From assembly GCA_947095535.1 (NCBI GenBank), contig OX352774.1, forward strand, positions 5,766,001-5,830,000: 64,000 bases of DNA. The letters run 5' to 3'. The position numbers and the translations under genes are program-made. Under the pieces are notes generated by a model. It made no database searches, was not told where the DNA came from, and saw only the letters and a program-made list of their open reading frames with translations. The DNA comes from Poecilobothrus nobilitatus. Lineage: Eukaryota; Arthropoda; Insecta; Diptera; Dolichopodidae. Each line of letters opens with the position of its first letter. Position 1 is the first letter of the stretch. Shown in pieces: positions 45,381 to 56,817 of this stretch.

Positions 45381-46714
45381 ATCAATTCTTTTACAACACA
45401 TTGCTCATATATGCCAATATTATTTTAAATCAGAATGTGAGAAAATCAGATACTTAGAATCCAAGATTTTAAAATAATAGAAAACTTTAATTAACAAAAA
45501 TATAAATAATAAAATGTAATGTGTCAAATATTCAAAAGTGAGCATTTTGTTTTATAAATTATAGGTACTAATTATAGTTTTTATTCTTATATAATAAATA
45601 TTTTTAAAAAAAATTTTTACAACTCAAAAATGAGGAAAAAAAAACGAAATTTGTGCTTCTATAAACATACATTTACGATGGTCAAGTAAATTCACTTTGA
45701 TTTTCTTTTTCTATGGAACAGATACCCACTTTAAAGTAATCACAAATAGAAGATCAATACAGGAAGTGTATTAAAAATTATTTTTTAGATTAAAATTAAA
45801 ATACATTGTTGACGTTATGGACCATATATGGTTATCTTTTTTTTCTAAAAAAAAAAAAAAAAAAAGAAAAACTGCACATCCATTCTACATACATATACAA
45901 TCTTCATACATATATCTGTATGAAATTGTTGACGGAAAACTGTGCAATAGTTTGAATAAAATAAAAATTCTTTTTTTTTTTATCATGATTTTTTACATTT
46001 CTTGTTTTTCTTTACCTGCATTGCATTTATTATTATTGTATTATATTTTTAAAAATGCACATCATCAATGCACTGTATCTAAAGATTTTTATTTGTCTGT
46101 CTGTTATTCTCTTTTTTAAAAATATTTCGTACAATTTTCGATTATCAAAACTTATAAAAAAAAATTTAATTGCACAGCAGAGTAAGTTTGAATATTTTAT
46201 TTAAAAAGCACTTCATATTAAATATTTCAATATTATTGAGCCCCGAAAATTCTAATATAAAAATTCTAAATATAAAAGAGTAGCTTAAACTAGTATTAGC
46301 AATTTTTGTTAACAAGAAAGTTTAATAGAGGGGCCAAACTTTCATCAATAATTTTAATACAAGAGTAATCAATTTTCTACCGTTCTTTAAAAGTTAGCAA
46401 GTTATTTAGATTAAGAAAATCAACCTGCCAATATTTTCTGTTACAGAACCCGGATTTTTTTATTTGTTCTTTTTTGCAATGATTTTGGAGCTTTCAAAAT
46501 GATGTTTGTTATATTAAAACAGGAAATGCGGTATCTGAGGAATTAAACATTAAGAACAGAATAATGCTAAAGATGAGTCAGTTATACTTAAAATATTCTG
46601 ACCAAATTGGGGAGAAGGTAAAATAGCAGATAAACAGGACAGATAACTTGAAAAAGATTATCATCGAAGAATGAATAGATGGAAGAAAATTCAGATAGCG
46701 TACTGTTGTAGACA
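45381..46714. other. A+T-rich non-coding DNA
   Basis: No gene. The 100-codon frame at 45,817-46,119 starts by a poly-Lys A-tract and has no domain. The stretch 46,495-46,700 is less A+T rich (AGACAGGACAGATAACTTG-like words) and unrecognised. Confidence 0.5.
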
Positions 46715-47037
46715 GATTTACTTATTTATTTATTTACATTTTATCCCATACCATCATGAAATGTGACAGGGGAACTAAGCTCGCCTTTTCTTAACAGATA
46801 TAGTGGGAAATGTAGACAGATTATTTGCAAGTTCTTATCAATAAAACAACAGAAAAATCAACACACTAGGAGTAAAACAAAAAATAGACTCAATATACAA
46901 AACTATATAATTCCACCATTTAATCTTGACATCGTTCTAATTTCGGACTTTGTTCTTCAACTTCATTTACATAAATCGACTTAAGACCAATCTGTTAACC
47001 AATCATTTGCCGATATTTTAACTTTCCAAATCAGTTT
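46715..47037 (-). mobile_element. 5'-truncated LINE 3' end with (TAAA)n tail
   Basis: On the minus strand the piece begins at about 47,037 (TGATTTGGAAAGTT), carries ATGATTGGTTAACAGATTGG and TCTTAAGTCGATTTATGTAA shared with the 44.8-kb copy, reads a short tail ending in LERCQD followed by a stop, and continues with about 200 bp of 3' UTR-like sequence. It ends GGGATAAAATG followed by TAAATAAATAAATAAG. A coding tail, stop, UTR and simple-repeat end in that order are typical of a 5'-truncated non-LTR insertion. The plus-strand 73-codon frame at 46,763-46,984 is the antisense shadow of this UTR. A TSD is not clear. Confidence 0.6.
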
Positions 47038-47790
47038 ATTTATACTCTAACCAAAAAATATTTTTATTTTTAATAAATAGGCAACACTCGATCTATTGTT
47101 TCATCTATCTATAATAAGATATTCTTTTATGATAAAAAAAAAATAATAATATTACATTCAATATTGATATTGTAATAACGGTTAATGCACATCGATATAA
47201 ATATATTTTTATTCAGACAAAGGTACATAATGATATAAATGTATGTATGGATATAGAATAGATTTATGATTATTTTTTTTTTAAATATTTGTTATAAAAC
47301 AATATGGTAATTTATACGGGCACTGTAAACCAAATCTTTAGATACTTTTAATTGAGTTCATAACTATATGTTGTATGCAATGCTATAGAAAAATTATAAT
47401 ATACCACCGCAAACATTAGATTTTTTTGTATTTTGCAAAAAACTAGCAATGAAAAATAAAACCTATACCTGTTCTTCTATTTTTCAGTTTAGGTTAAGGA
47501 TTTTTCTACATTTTATGGTTTAATTAAAAAAAAATTACTAACTAAAACAAGTAAATCTATTGTTAAAATTTTTTTTTTTTTATATTTTTATATATTATGA
47601 CATAACCTTAAAAATATAATTTTTATTACTGTTTATTTTGTTGCATATATTTATTATTTAAAAACTTCAAAGCACTATTAATGTAGGCAAATATTGTCAT
47701 AAACATTTATTTTGCATTTTATGTACCTTTAGGTACTAGAGAAAATATTACGCAATTGAAGAACAAAAAAAACGATGGATAAATTTCATT
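47038..47790. other. A+T-rich non-coding DNA
   Basis: No gene. A/T runs and TATATTTTTATATATTATG strings; nothing recognised. Confidence 0.5.
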
Positions 47791-47794
47791 AAAA

Positions 47795-48330
47795 CGAAAA
47801 AGAGTGCAATAGGACTGTGTCAACTTTTGGATACCCTTATATGAACATAATATATGCTGTTTCAATAAAACTTGATCATGTTTTACAACATTTGAACTTC
47901 CTAGCTTAATTAAGTTCTAAGATCTGTAAGCTACCTGAACCTTCTGCTCTAGCACAACCAAATTTTACAGAAGTTTCTAGTATGCAACTTGACATCTTTT
48001 CATAACATTTAAAGATACCTATAGTTTCAGTAGACACTGAGTTATTTCCATAAAAAGATGGAAGTTGCTACTCGAATTTGCTAGATTTAAATAGCCAAAC
48101 TAACAACTTTACTGACGTAGTAAAAGTTTTACAGTTCTATTATATTTTAAGTTACCGTGCGGGCAGGGGGATGGGCGGACGAACGTTTATTACTTGATCG
48201 ACTCAGAATTTGATTCTGATTTAATCCATATACTTGAGTCTATATCTAGCTCGGTTCATTTAAGGTGTCACAAGTGTAATGTCAACTTTATTATAACGTT
48301 GAACATACGTCCATACGGGTATAAAAATAA
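47795..48330 (+). repeat. Family E dispersed repeat, longest copy
   Basis: Begins GTGTCAACTTTTGGATACCC and continues with TTCTAGTATGCAACTTGAC, GTAGACACTGAGTTATTTCC and a G-rich word GGGCAGGGGGATGGGCGGAC at about 48,160. It ends with TCGACTCAGAATTTGATTCT and CTAGCTCGGTTCATTTAAGG. I recognise this layout (GATACCC start, a GGACGGACATGG-like word, then a GATCGACTCAG word) from a common dispersed repeat class in fly genomes, without being able to name the element. Fragments lie at 18.6 and 25.0 kb. Confidence 0.5.
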
Positions 48331-48606
48331 ATTTGTGGAAGAACTTTTATATGCAGTGTAACTTATTACATGTTAACTTGTTAAAAAATAACTCTGTACC
48401 GAATTCTAATCCATCTTAAGCTCTACTAAGTATTTTTTGAAATCTAAAAAAATGTCAAGGCGTTGTCAATTTTTAAAATTTTGTAAAACAAAAGAAATAT
48501 AATACATTTTTATACAATTTTTATACACTCCAAACCTTAACCGCTCTGCAAATCTTTTAAAGATGAGATGAAATATATAGAGTTAATATCTACATTATAT
48601 TTTTAC
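48331..48606. other. A+T-rich non-coding DNA
   Basis: Nothing recognised between the family E block and the LINE tail. Confidence 0.5.
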
Positions 48607-49290
48607 ATTTGTTTATTTATTTATTTATTTGCTTAATTGAAACATTTACAAAATTAGACTGAAACTAAAATTAATAATGAAATTATACAATATTTAAAAA
48701 ATATTTTTTATCATTTAAATGAATTTGATATAAAAAGTACAATTGCTTTGAATAGTAATTTTTTAATCCCAACTTTAGTCATATTCATATTTGTGATTAT
48801 ATTATATTGATTCACATTTATCACCGTACCGTAGGTTCATAATCACCATGTCTATGATATCTAATAGTAAAAATGTTTTCAAACCTATAACGTGAATTTC
48901 TTAATATACCATGTATTAATGTATGAAATATGTATGAATCAATGCGATTATTAAATACTTGAATGATAAAAACAATATCCAATCCATCACTATTCTTCTT
49001 GGTTCCCTAAATTGTACATGTCAATTAATTTAATTCTATCAATATAATATTATCTAATGCATTAGGAGACAGTATCATTGAGTTCGTCCATTTAAGATTT
49101 CTTAAAGTAAATGCTATGCAATTTTTTTTTGTATTGCGTCTATTCTTTCTGATATGGTGACCACGCTTTCTTCGTTTATATATTCAACAAATGGCAAAGG
49201 TTTTGTAATATATGAGTCATTAAATTCTCTAGAGTAGACCATCGTTTAAGAAGCGCAGCATTTATGATCTTATTTAAATTGTGTGATGAA
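48607..49290 (-). pseudogene. Jockey-clade LINE, RT C-terminal fragment with (AAAT)n tail
   Basis: On the minus strand, from about 49,285 downward, frames read NLNKIINAALLKRWS, then (shifted) REFNDSYITKPL and SERIDAIQKK, then (shifted) AFTLRNLKWTN, LDIVFIIQVFNNRID and YHRHGDYEPTVR. These match, in order, landmarks I know from the region after the RT fingers and palm of jockey-type elements: a LGFIKRW motif, an LEY..VVW.P region, a RIE..Q..F motif, an ALRNL.W motif, then FIY.IL...ID and a HRT..G..EP motif. At least two frameshifts and several stops make it dead. About 190 bp of UTR-like sequence ends in AAATAAATAAATAAATAAA (plus coordinates 48,611-48,631). The element is 5'-truncated. Confidence 0.78.
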
Positions 49291-50219
49291 AGTTACAGTT
49301 AAAAAATTAATTACAGTCAAAATATTAAAATTTTTTTTTTAATTTTTTTGTAAAACGTAATCTCTCCAATATCTCCAAAATATCCACATTCTAAATTGTA
49401 CTGTTTACGCTGTGCTGTTACCTTTTACTGTTTACGCTGTGCTGTTATACCATCTACTGTTTACGCTGTACTGTCACTTTCTACTGTAAGTTTGTTGGAA
49501 ATTTTTTAACATATTTGTATTTGACATTATTAAATTTTTGACATATTTATATTATAAATTTTATTTTTTTATAAAATATCGACATGAGCTTATAAATTAT
49601 GATTGTAAGTCTTTGAAATTAAAACATAATCATAATCAATGCTTTAAATGAGAAGAATAATACCTTGTTCTGTATTCAAATGATTCTAGAATATTAAATT
49701 ATAATAATAAATTACAGTATATTATAAATTTCTTTTATAATTAAATTTTTTACAGTTCCTTAAAGTTAATAACAGATGAATAATGACTATCTATATATAT
49801 GGTAACATTATCAAAGTAATAAAAATGTTGAAATTCCTGAGGCAATAAAAGCCTATTCAAACTAAGAACATTATAAATAAATGTATAATAGAAGGTAATT
49901 AACAAAAGCCCTATGGATACAATTAGAAATTAGTTGAAAAAGAAAATAAAAACATCTATATGTAAAAGAGAAAATTTAATCTAATTAGAATGATGAAAGT
50001 TAACATAATATGTATATGCAAGTATCACAGATTGTTCAAAGATATTCAGTTTTATTGGAATATTCTGGTCCAAAAAAAACCTAAAGTTGTCGGTTGGCAT
50101 TTACAAAAAATGTTTGTATGTATAATAAATAAATTTATTAATTTGTATTGTATATATTTATATGAAGATTTTTATTCACATTCCTTTACATGCATGCATG
50201 CAAAAAACATATATTGATA
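49291..50219. other. A+T-rich DNA containing a 27-29 bp minisatellite
   Basis: Apart from the array at 49,399-49,490 this is simple sequence. The overlapping frames at 49,990-50,371 are chance readings and have no recognisable domain. Confidence 0.5.
49399..49490 (+). repeat. Minisatellite, 27-29 bp unit, about 3.3 copies
   Basis: TACTGTTTACGCTGTGCTGT starts at 49,399 and 49,426, and TACTGTTTACGCTGTACTGT at 49,455, with a partial unit at 49,482. Units are separated by short TACCTTT / TATACCATC / CACTTTC linkers. Conservation between units is high, so the array is fairly recent. Confidence 0.85.
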
Positions 50220-50782
50220 TTATTGCAAAATGTCAACAAAAACAAAAATGCAGCTCCGCAAAAAAAGTCCCAAAAATCAACACGAAAAAAATGCTAATTT
50301 TTGGGATTTTAATCATATGCAAAAAGTCTACAAAGCATAATTTTTATAAAAGTCTCCAAAATAAACGATAAAAGTCCCAAATTTTGGAGAGATTTTTCTC
50401 GTTTTTAGTTTTGGGCAAAATTTTGCACAAATTTAAATAGAAAAAAAATTCATAGTTTTCTATTTTTTAGATGGAAAAATGTGAGAATTTAAATTTCTGT
50501 ATCAAATGTCAAAAGTAATAAAAACAATTAGTTTTCTATTTTTTATTTAATATACTATTTTTCATAGAGAAATGTCAAAATTCAATACTTTTGTAGGGAA
50601 GCATATAAGCATTGACATATTACTAATATTGATTTTAGAGTTGAATTGAAAATCAGGATTGCCACTATTTTCAGAATATATGTCAGATTCTGAATTAGGA
50701 TGGATTTTTGAATTGGATTCTAAATTAGGATATTCCCCTCTTACAAAATATTTAAATATATGAGAATGTATACGGAATATTG
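50220..50782. repeat. Degenerate AAAGTCCCAAA and GGATTCTGAATT arrays
   Basis: From 50,265 to 50,430 the words AAAAAGTCCCAAAAA, AAAGTCTCCAAAATAA and AAAAGTCCCAAATTTTGGAGA recur. From 50,640 to 50,745 GATTCTGAATTAGGATGGAT and GATTCTAAATTAGGATATT alternate. Both are old, low-complexity tandem arrays and read in no sensible frame. Confidence 0.45.
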
Positions 50783-50953
50783 TTTTTTTTTTTGTAATGC
50801 ATTTCTCTGCCAGGAAATGTATTACAAAAAATGCCTTTCCTGTTCAGGCGTGGCTGTAAATGTCGTAAGGAGGAATAACTCTCACGACGTATGTGGGACT
50901 CGAACCCACACTCTCTTGGTGTTTACAGAGTATATACGCTTATATGGAATATT
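50774..50953 (-). mobile_element. tRNA-derived SINE, type II, 5'-truncated
   Basis: On the minus strand it lacks box A but keeps CTGTAAACACCAAGAGAGTG and box B (GGTTCGAGTCCC; plus coordinates 50,895-50,906). The same near-perfect hairpin as the 42.8-kb copy follows (GTCGT...ACGAC, plus coordinates 50,862-50,888), then TTTACAGCCACGCCTGAACA, GGCAGAGAAATGCATTACA and a poly(A) end (plus coordinates 50,783-50,793). GGAATATT flanks it at 50,774-50,781 and 50,946-50,953, a possible 8-bp TSD. The body and 3' end match the 57.7-kb copy. The plus-strand frame at 50,760-50,969 is an antisense shadow. Confidence 0.8.
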
Positions 50954-51735
50954 TAAATATACTTATTGAAAACCCCAGAAAAATTCTTTTGATTGGGGAC
51001 TTTTTTTCATAATTTTATTCAAATTTTGGAGATTTTTTTCATTTTTGATTTTGGGAACTTTTTTCATAGAGCGCAAAAATGCCCGTATTTTTTTATCTTT
51101 TTTGCTATAGAATATTTTCAATAAACTTTTTATTAATTTTTATCTGTCAAAATGAAATTATTTGGTCAATTGTACAAAATACAATAAGCACTGCAATCGA
51201 TTACTATAAAAAACTAGTTTTATATATACATACCTATAATACAAGTATACGTATATGTATTATATAATATATATATTTTTTAAACTTGGAAATAAATAGA
51301 TAAATACATATATATGTACGTGTTCTCAGGTCATGAAAATTTTATTATTTTTGGTAAAAGTGACAATTGAAAAATGCCTAGCAGCTATCTTTTCGTTTAT
51401 TAAAAAAATAGATAGATAGGTAATAGGTATTGATGTTCATATTTGATAAAAAAAAGAAATTACATAATAGATTTTTTTATTTTTTTTTTTTTGTTACATG
51501 TTATTTTATTACAATTTTAAATTGAAACAATGGAAAATTTAATTTTTCTATTTAAAAGTTTATGTACATATGTATATAAAATAAATACAATATGATAAAA
51601 TTGATTTGGAAAACTTTATATTAAACTTTTTAAATTAAGTTTAATAAAATTACAATTTAAATTAATTTTTACATTATAGAAATTTATATATTTATTTCGT
51701 ATACATTTTTTTCAATATCAAAAATATATTTCAAT
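50954..51735. other. A+T-rich DNA with a GGGACTTTTTTCAT repeat
   Basis: At 50,985-51,075 GGGGACTTTTTTTCATAAT, TTTGGAGATTTTTTTCATTT and TTTGGGAACTTTTTTCATAG form three degenerate units, complementary in sense to the AAAGTCCC array left of the SINE. The rest is simple sequence. Confidence 0.45.
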
Positions 51736-52366
51736 AGGGGTCTTCACGTAAAATTGCAAACTAGTCTTGTATCGGAGGACCGGAGGATTTGAGGAAATTT
51801 TTGACAGAAATTGTTGTTGTTTCATGTATAAAAAATTTGCACCATTCCTCCGATCAAAAATTTGCACCATTCCTCTACCTTAACCCTATTGCATATTTTA
51901 TTTGCTCGAGGCAATTTTTTTGAAGTTTATCGAGGATATTTTTTTCTAATTAATTTGACATTTCGTTTTTAGAAATTATTTCGAGTTTAGAATTTATTTG
52001 GTTTCGGTTTTGGAATTTATTGGGAGTGCATCAAATAAAAATAGCACATGCGACTTAAATAATTTCTAAAAATGATTTAAACATTTTTTTTCATTTAAAA
52101 ATTATTTTTTATAAAATCAAAACTTAAAAATTATATTTTAGTTTTTCTAAGTGAAAAATAGATATTTATTCAAATATGTAAGAATATAATATAACAGATC
52201 AAAATACCAATCAACATTTCTTGAAAGATACCAATAAACGATTCTCTAAACCAATCAACATATCTGTCATCTGTAATTTTTTAGTTTCCAATTTAAATTT
52301 TGCATCGGGTCGTTCACATAAAATATGAAATTTTTCCTTCGATGTACTTTTATGTGAAGACCCTTA
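51736..52366. mobile_element. Foldback or MITE-like element, about 630 bp
   Basis: The left end AGGGGTCTTCACGTAAAA (51,736-51,753) is the inverted counterpart of the right end TTTTATGTGAAGACCCT (52,348-52,364) with one base mismatch and one extra G. Both ends are flanked by TA-containing sequence. A third inverted partner (GGGTCGTTCACATAAAAT, about 52,309) lies just inside the right end, so the right 60 bp can fold back on itself. Inside the left part AAAAATTTGCACCATTCCTC is repeated exactly at 51,831 and 51,856. No coding frame is seen, consistent with a non-autonomous DNA element of unknown superfamily. Confidence 0.6.
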
Positions 52367-53471
52367 ATGTTTAAAAATAAAAATTCTCTTTAAAATTTGC
52401 TTTAACGACAACTTTCATATAGAGTAACCCATTAACCATATGAATATAGGTTAACCTTATTATATCTCGACAGTCTTGAGAAATTACGTAAAGTTGGGGG
52501 CATAGTGTTCTTAACCGAATTGCTTGTAATATTTTGTCTTCTAAACTTCCGGGTAATTATGTTGAATTTTGTGATTTAGATTTGATAATTTTTTTTATTT
52601 ATAATTTCACCAAACCAATCGTGGTTTTATGTTTACCATTAACAGAATGATGTCTTTATGCAACTTATATATACTCTATATAAATTTTGCACTAACAAAA
52701 GAAGAATAATCTTTATTTGAAACACTGATTTTTATCAAACAATAAATTTGAATGCGGAAATATGAAGTAGATATCTTTAATATTTTCTTTACTTTAATAA
52801 TTTTCTTTAATTTGTTATTATATACCTACTTTTTTTTTAAGTATATAATTAATTATCATTGTTTAACTAATTTTTGTTTTAATTATTACTAATAAAGATT
52901 TTTGTTAAATTTTTAACGTGGAATTGTCCGATCGGCAGACACGTCAAAAGGTAAGGAAGGTTTCCTTATATGAATTTTGCAGAAGAATCTTTTGCATAGA
53001 TATTAATCCATCACTTATTGTTTGAATGACCGGCTTTTGATCTAAAAATAAGAAAGTTTCTACAAAAATTTATTTTAAATTACCTTTTCGATATTCGTCA
53101 GAGATAGACTTAATCGACTTACAGGACTTTTTAATAAGCTTCTATTACGAGAAAAACTAATTCAGCGTAACAAGGCTAAACAGGTCTAAGAGTGCACCAT
53201 AAGTGTAGTCAAATAAATAATTTCAAAAAAACCAAAAATTTACTTTAATAAAAAAATGTATGTAATTTCTCATTATTTTGAGAACTAACATACAAACTAA
53301 ATCAATGTAGTTTAATTCTTTTACACCACAATAAATTAAAACAACAAAACATTCACTGTATACCAGCAAAATTAGGTGTAAACAAAAATAAAGAACTTTA
53401 CGAACTGAAAAGAATAATAGAAATCTGATTGGTCCAAGAAATATAATTAGAATAAATGACATTTAAATCAT
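52367..53471. other. A+T-rich non-coding DNA
   Basis: No gene. A moderately complex patch at 52,915-52,965 (GGAATTGTCCGATCGGCAGA) matches nothing known to me. The minus-strand 79-codon frame at 53,223-53,462 has hydrophobic residues but no domain and sits in simple sequence. Confidence 0.5.
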
Positions 53472-53645
53472 TTTTTTTGTTGTTACGAGGGGCTGCAGAA
53501 AACATCAAAAGTCACCCAGAGGAATTGCACTTTAATCAACCAAAATCACCCCTTTTAAAACGAGACTTTAGGATGAGATTTTTAATACATAATATGTACA
53601 ATTTAGTTTTAAGGATAATGTATGAAGGATGGTGTATCATGAATA
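53472..53645 (-). repeat. Family B copy, inverted
   Basis: On the minus strand it reads CCTAAAGTCTCGTTTTAAAA, GGGGTGATTTTGGTTGATTA, TCTGGGTGACTTTTGATG and CAGCCCCTCGTAACAAC, collinear with the 32.6 and 45.0 kb copies. The end corresponding to their A-tail shows only AACAACAAAAAAAATGAT. At the other side a GTATCATGGATAAT-like word is doubled (about 53,634 and 53,663). The plus-strand frame at 53,456-53,653 is a shadow. Confidence 0.55.
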
Positions 53646-53671
53646 ATGTGTGAATGATAATGTATCATGGA

Positions 53672-53722
53672 TAATTTGTTCTTTTAGTAATCAATAATAA
53701 TGATTACTAAAAGAACAAATTA
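53672..53722. repeat. 51-bp hairpin with perfect 22-bp arms
   Basis: Left arm 53,672-53,693 (TAATTTGTTCTTTTAGTAAT then CA) and right arm 53,701-53,722 are exact reverse complements, with a 7-base loop ATAATAA. The arms are mixed sequence. Immediately left is the family B copy and its GATAATGTATCATG repeats, so the hairpin may be a by-product of that repeat. Confidence 0.85.
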
Positions 53723-54099
53723 AGGACAAAAAAAAGAATTAACCCAACACTACTTTTTTGATTAACACGAAACCAAAAAACAAAAGCATCTCAGTATTTG
53801 TTTCATTATAAATATATTTTATAATTAAGTTTTTCAAATCAGATCATGATAAACAAATTACTTTTTGTTTTTCTATCATATAGTTAGTAATATCTTTACT
53901 GCTCCTACATTATACATACATACATTTCTGCACCTAACATTATATTATTTTTTTCTGTTTCCAAAATCTATAAAAAAGAATCAAATTCAATTAATTTGTT
54001 AATTAAATTAAATACCTATCATTAATTAATAAATTTAATAAGACGAGAACAAATAAATATACAAAATACATTTTTAAATCCTTAAAGAGTCACTTTTGA
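53723..54099. other. A+T-rich non-coding DNA
   Basis: Nothing recognised. Confidence 0.5.
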
Positions 54100-54557
54100 T
54101 AACAAAACTGATTTTTTTATTCCTTTTTTTTTCAACTCAAAATATTATTAAAAAATTAATTGCAGAAAAAAAAAAATCAAATTAATGCAAAAATTTTTTA
54201 TCTTTGCCAAAATAACAAAAAAAAAATTAATAAAAAATATTAAAATTCCTTTATTAAAAAAAACAAAAAAGCCTTATTTCTTAACTGAAAAAAAATTCAT
54301 ATTTTTCTGAACAAAAAAAAACAAAAAAAAAAAACACAACAGAAAAATGAAAAGAAAAGGTCTAATTTTCCTTTTTAATTTAATAAAAAAACACTTTTAT
54401 GTGACACCCTTTTGACTTTCATTAGTGACATAATAAAAAAATTTATTTTTTATTTATTTTTTTTTTTTTTGTTTTCTTTTGTTGCCAACGAAATTTTATT
54501 CACCACACAATAGAAATAAAAGAATAAGCATTTATCGTAAAAAATTACAAATACATA

Positions 54558-54588
<31 letters not shown>

Positions 54589-55124
54589 CTATATGTATAA
54601 TATATTTACATACAAACATTTTAATCTAGATATAGATACATATATCAATATACATTTTATCAAACATCTGTAAATAAAAAATATGAAAAAAAAAGAAAAA
54701 AAAAAGAGGAAACATAATAATAATAACAATAATAATAATAATAATAATAATAATCGATATTGGTACCACTCCTTGAATGAATTTTTTTTTACCAACAAAT
54801 AAATAGAAAAAAGAAAAAGACAAAAGACATAACGATAGAAAATAAGAGATATGTTTTTTTTTTTCCTTTTTTTTGTTTTTTTCTTCTTTTTAACATTTAT
54901 CTAACGATTTAAAATATAAAAAAAAAATAAAAAAAATTTTTATTTTTTTTAACGGTTACTTCCCAAAAGCAAATAGTCCGCTATTTCTAATTTCGATGAC
55001 TCGTTAAAGCTTACAACAACAACAACAACAGCAGTCAGTCAATTCAATGTAAATACTTATAATATTTGTACACGGTTATGATAAAAAATTTATAAAAAAA
55101 AAAAGTATTTATACTTATATATAC

Positions 55125-55157
<33 letters not shown>

Positions 55158-56325
55158 GATATGTCAACTAAAATGTGAGCAAACGTTAAAACATATTTTT
55201 TTTGTGGTCTTGTTTTTGATTCTTCAAATTATGTATAGACTTAGAGCTGATTTAATTTCTTTTATATACGTTTTGTTTTTTGGACTGTCTTTGCTTCAGT
55301 AACAACATGGCCAAAAACATTTAACTATGATGAAAAAATCTTAAAGTAACATTAAAAGATGTTTCACATTTAATGTATGTCTAATTTTTTTTTAATCTAA
55401 AACACTTTGTCCGCCCAATCTTTTAACTTAACTTAACATTCAACTTAATTATTTGTGTATAAAATACCCTTGTGTATAATATTCAAATAAATGCTTATCC
55501 AAAATATAAATTAAATAATAGATTAACATATAGCGATTACAAAGTTGAGATTAAGTTGAGAACATTCTTTTCTATTAATTATAAAAACAAAATTCTAAAA
55601 ACTTAACGACTGTTGACACTAAAAATAATTGTGTAACTTATTTCCAATTCAATCGACCTTTTAAAAAAAGCATTAACCTCTTAGTTTATAAATTATATTT
55701 AAAATTCCCCTCAATAAGCAGATACAATTATGCTTTCAGGGTACGCAATGATTCCTTTTTCAGTTCTTCTAACATCAAACCATCAAACAAATAACAATAA
55801 CTGTATCTCAGCAAAATAAATTTTTATGATGAAAAAAAAACAAAAAGCAAAATGTTAAAATCGAAACGAAAATCCTCCCAGTTTCAGTATTTTGAGTACT
55901 TTTTTGTTGTTATTTTCCGTCTTGATACATATTTTCTTTTCTTCAATAAAAAAATAAAAAAACAATTTTTTTGGTACTAAAAAAGCACAAAGGGCATCTA
56001 AAACCATACTGAACAGAAGAGGATAACAATAAAAAAAAAACAAAAAACGTTAAAAAGAGACGGTGACGTAAAGAATCAAAAACTGAAAATAATCATAAAA
56101 AAATAAAGCTAAAAAAGGATAAAAATACGAATAAAAAAACGGATAATCTTTTCTTTTTTTTTACCGTTATCATAATATATTTTTTTTTTTTACTATAATT
56201 TTACTAATAAGTTAAGTTATGATGAAAGAAAAAAAAAAAATTCCTTTAAGTATGCATTTCATATTAACTTTCTCATCTACAAAAAAACAATCCATTTTAA
56301 TTGATAACAAATCTCAATTTATGAT
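54100..56325. other. Low-complexity island with AT, AAT and ACA microsatellites
   Basis: Long A and T runs; (AT)13 at 54,563-54,588; an AAT tract at about 54,714-54,754; an ACA tract at 55,012-55,034 followed by GCAGTCAGTCAATTCAATG and TGTAAATA (a Pumilio-type motif if transcribed on the plus strand); (AT)n at 55,131-55,157. The patch 54,955-55,075 is the most complex part and could be UTR-like. The poly-Leu/Ile frames at 54,589-54,823 are readings of the AAT tract. Confidence 0.5.
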
Positions 56326-56612
56326 CAGGCCCATATAGAGAGAGACCGGAAGGGCAATATGAAACAGGCCTCCGAGATCTAAGGCCCCGGCGTAAAGAAG
56401 AACTTAGAAAATTTTTTTTCTACAAAATCCACAAATAACGGGAAAATTGCGTGAAGGTACTGTTAACGGCAGAAGAAATAGCAGAACCAAAATCTCTGCA
56501 GAATTTTAATAACACGAAATGTCAAAAGTCAAAACTCCGATGTTGAGAAACACTACAGAATCAATCTTTTCTTCTCTATTATTAATTCTGTAATACCTAA
56601 ATTGTCAAGAAC

Positions 56613-56668
56613 ATCCTTGTAATATCCTGTTCACATTTATGTGGCAGAGAAATGCATTAAAAAAAAAA
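56613..56668 (+). mobile_element. SINE type II 3' stub with poly(A)
   Basis: TGTAATATCCTGTTCACATT then TATGTGGCAGAGAAATGCATT and an A run matches the last 55 bp of the 57.7-kb SINE (TGTAATTTCCTGTACATATT, TATGTGGCAGAAAAATGCATT, A run). The head is absent, so this is a severely 5'-truncated copy or a remnant, sitting within the hAT remnant. Confidence 0.75.
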
Positions 56669-56817
56669 TTTATATTTTTAAATATTTAAATATTTATTTA
56701 TAGAAGTAATTTTGACATAGATCCAAATTTACTCAAAAACATTTCTGAAGTAAATTTAATTCATGTGTTTCCGAATATTTTTAAGTTAACCTGTTTCTGT
56801 TATTTCTGCTAAAATGA

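Noticed and set aside
45817..46119. 100-codon plus-strand frame as a gene
   Set aside because: It begins with a poly-Lys A-tract, shows no domain, and has the composition of the surrounding simple DNA.
46763..46984. 73-codon plus-strand frame as a small gene
   Set aside because: It is antisense to the LINE 3' end that ends in (TAAA)n; such shadows recur with the element.
54589..54823. Poly-Leu and poly-Ile minus-strand frames as membrane proteins
   Set aside because: They are two phases of the same AAT/TTA microsatellite.
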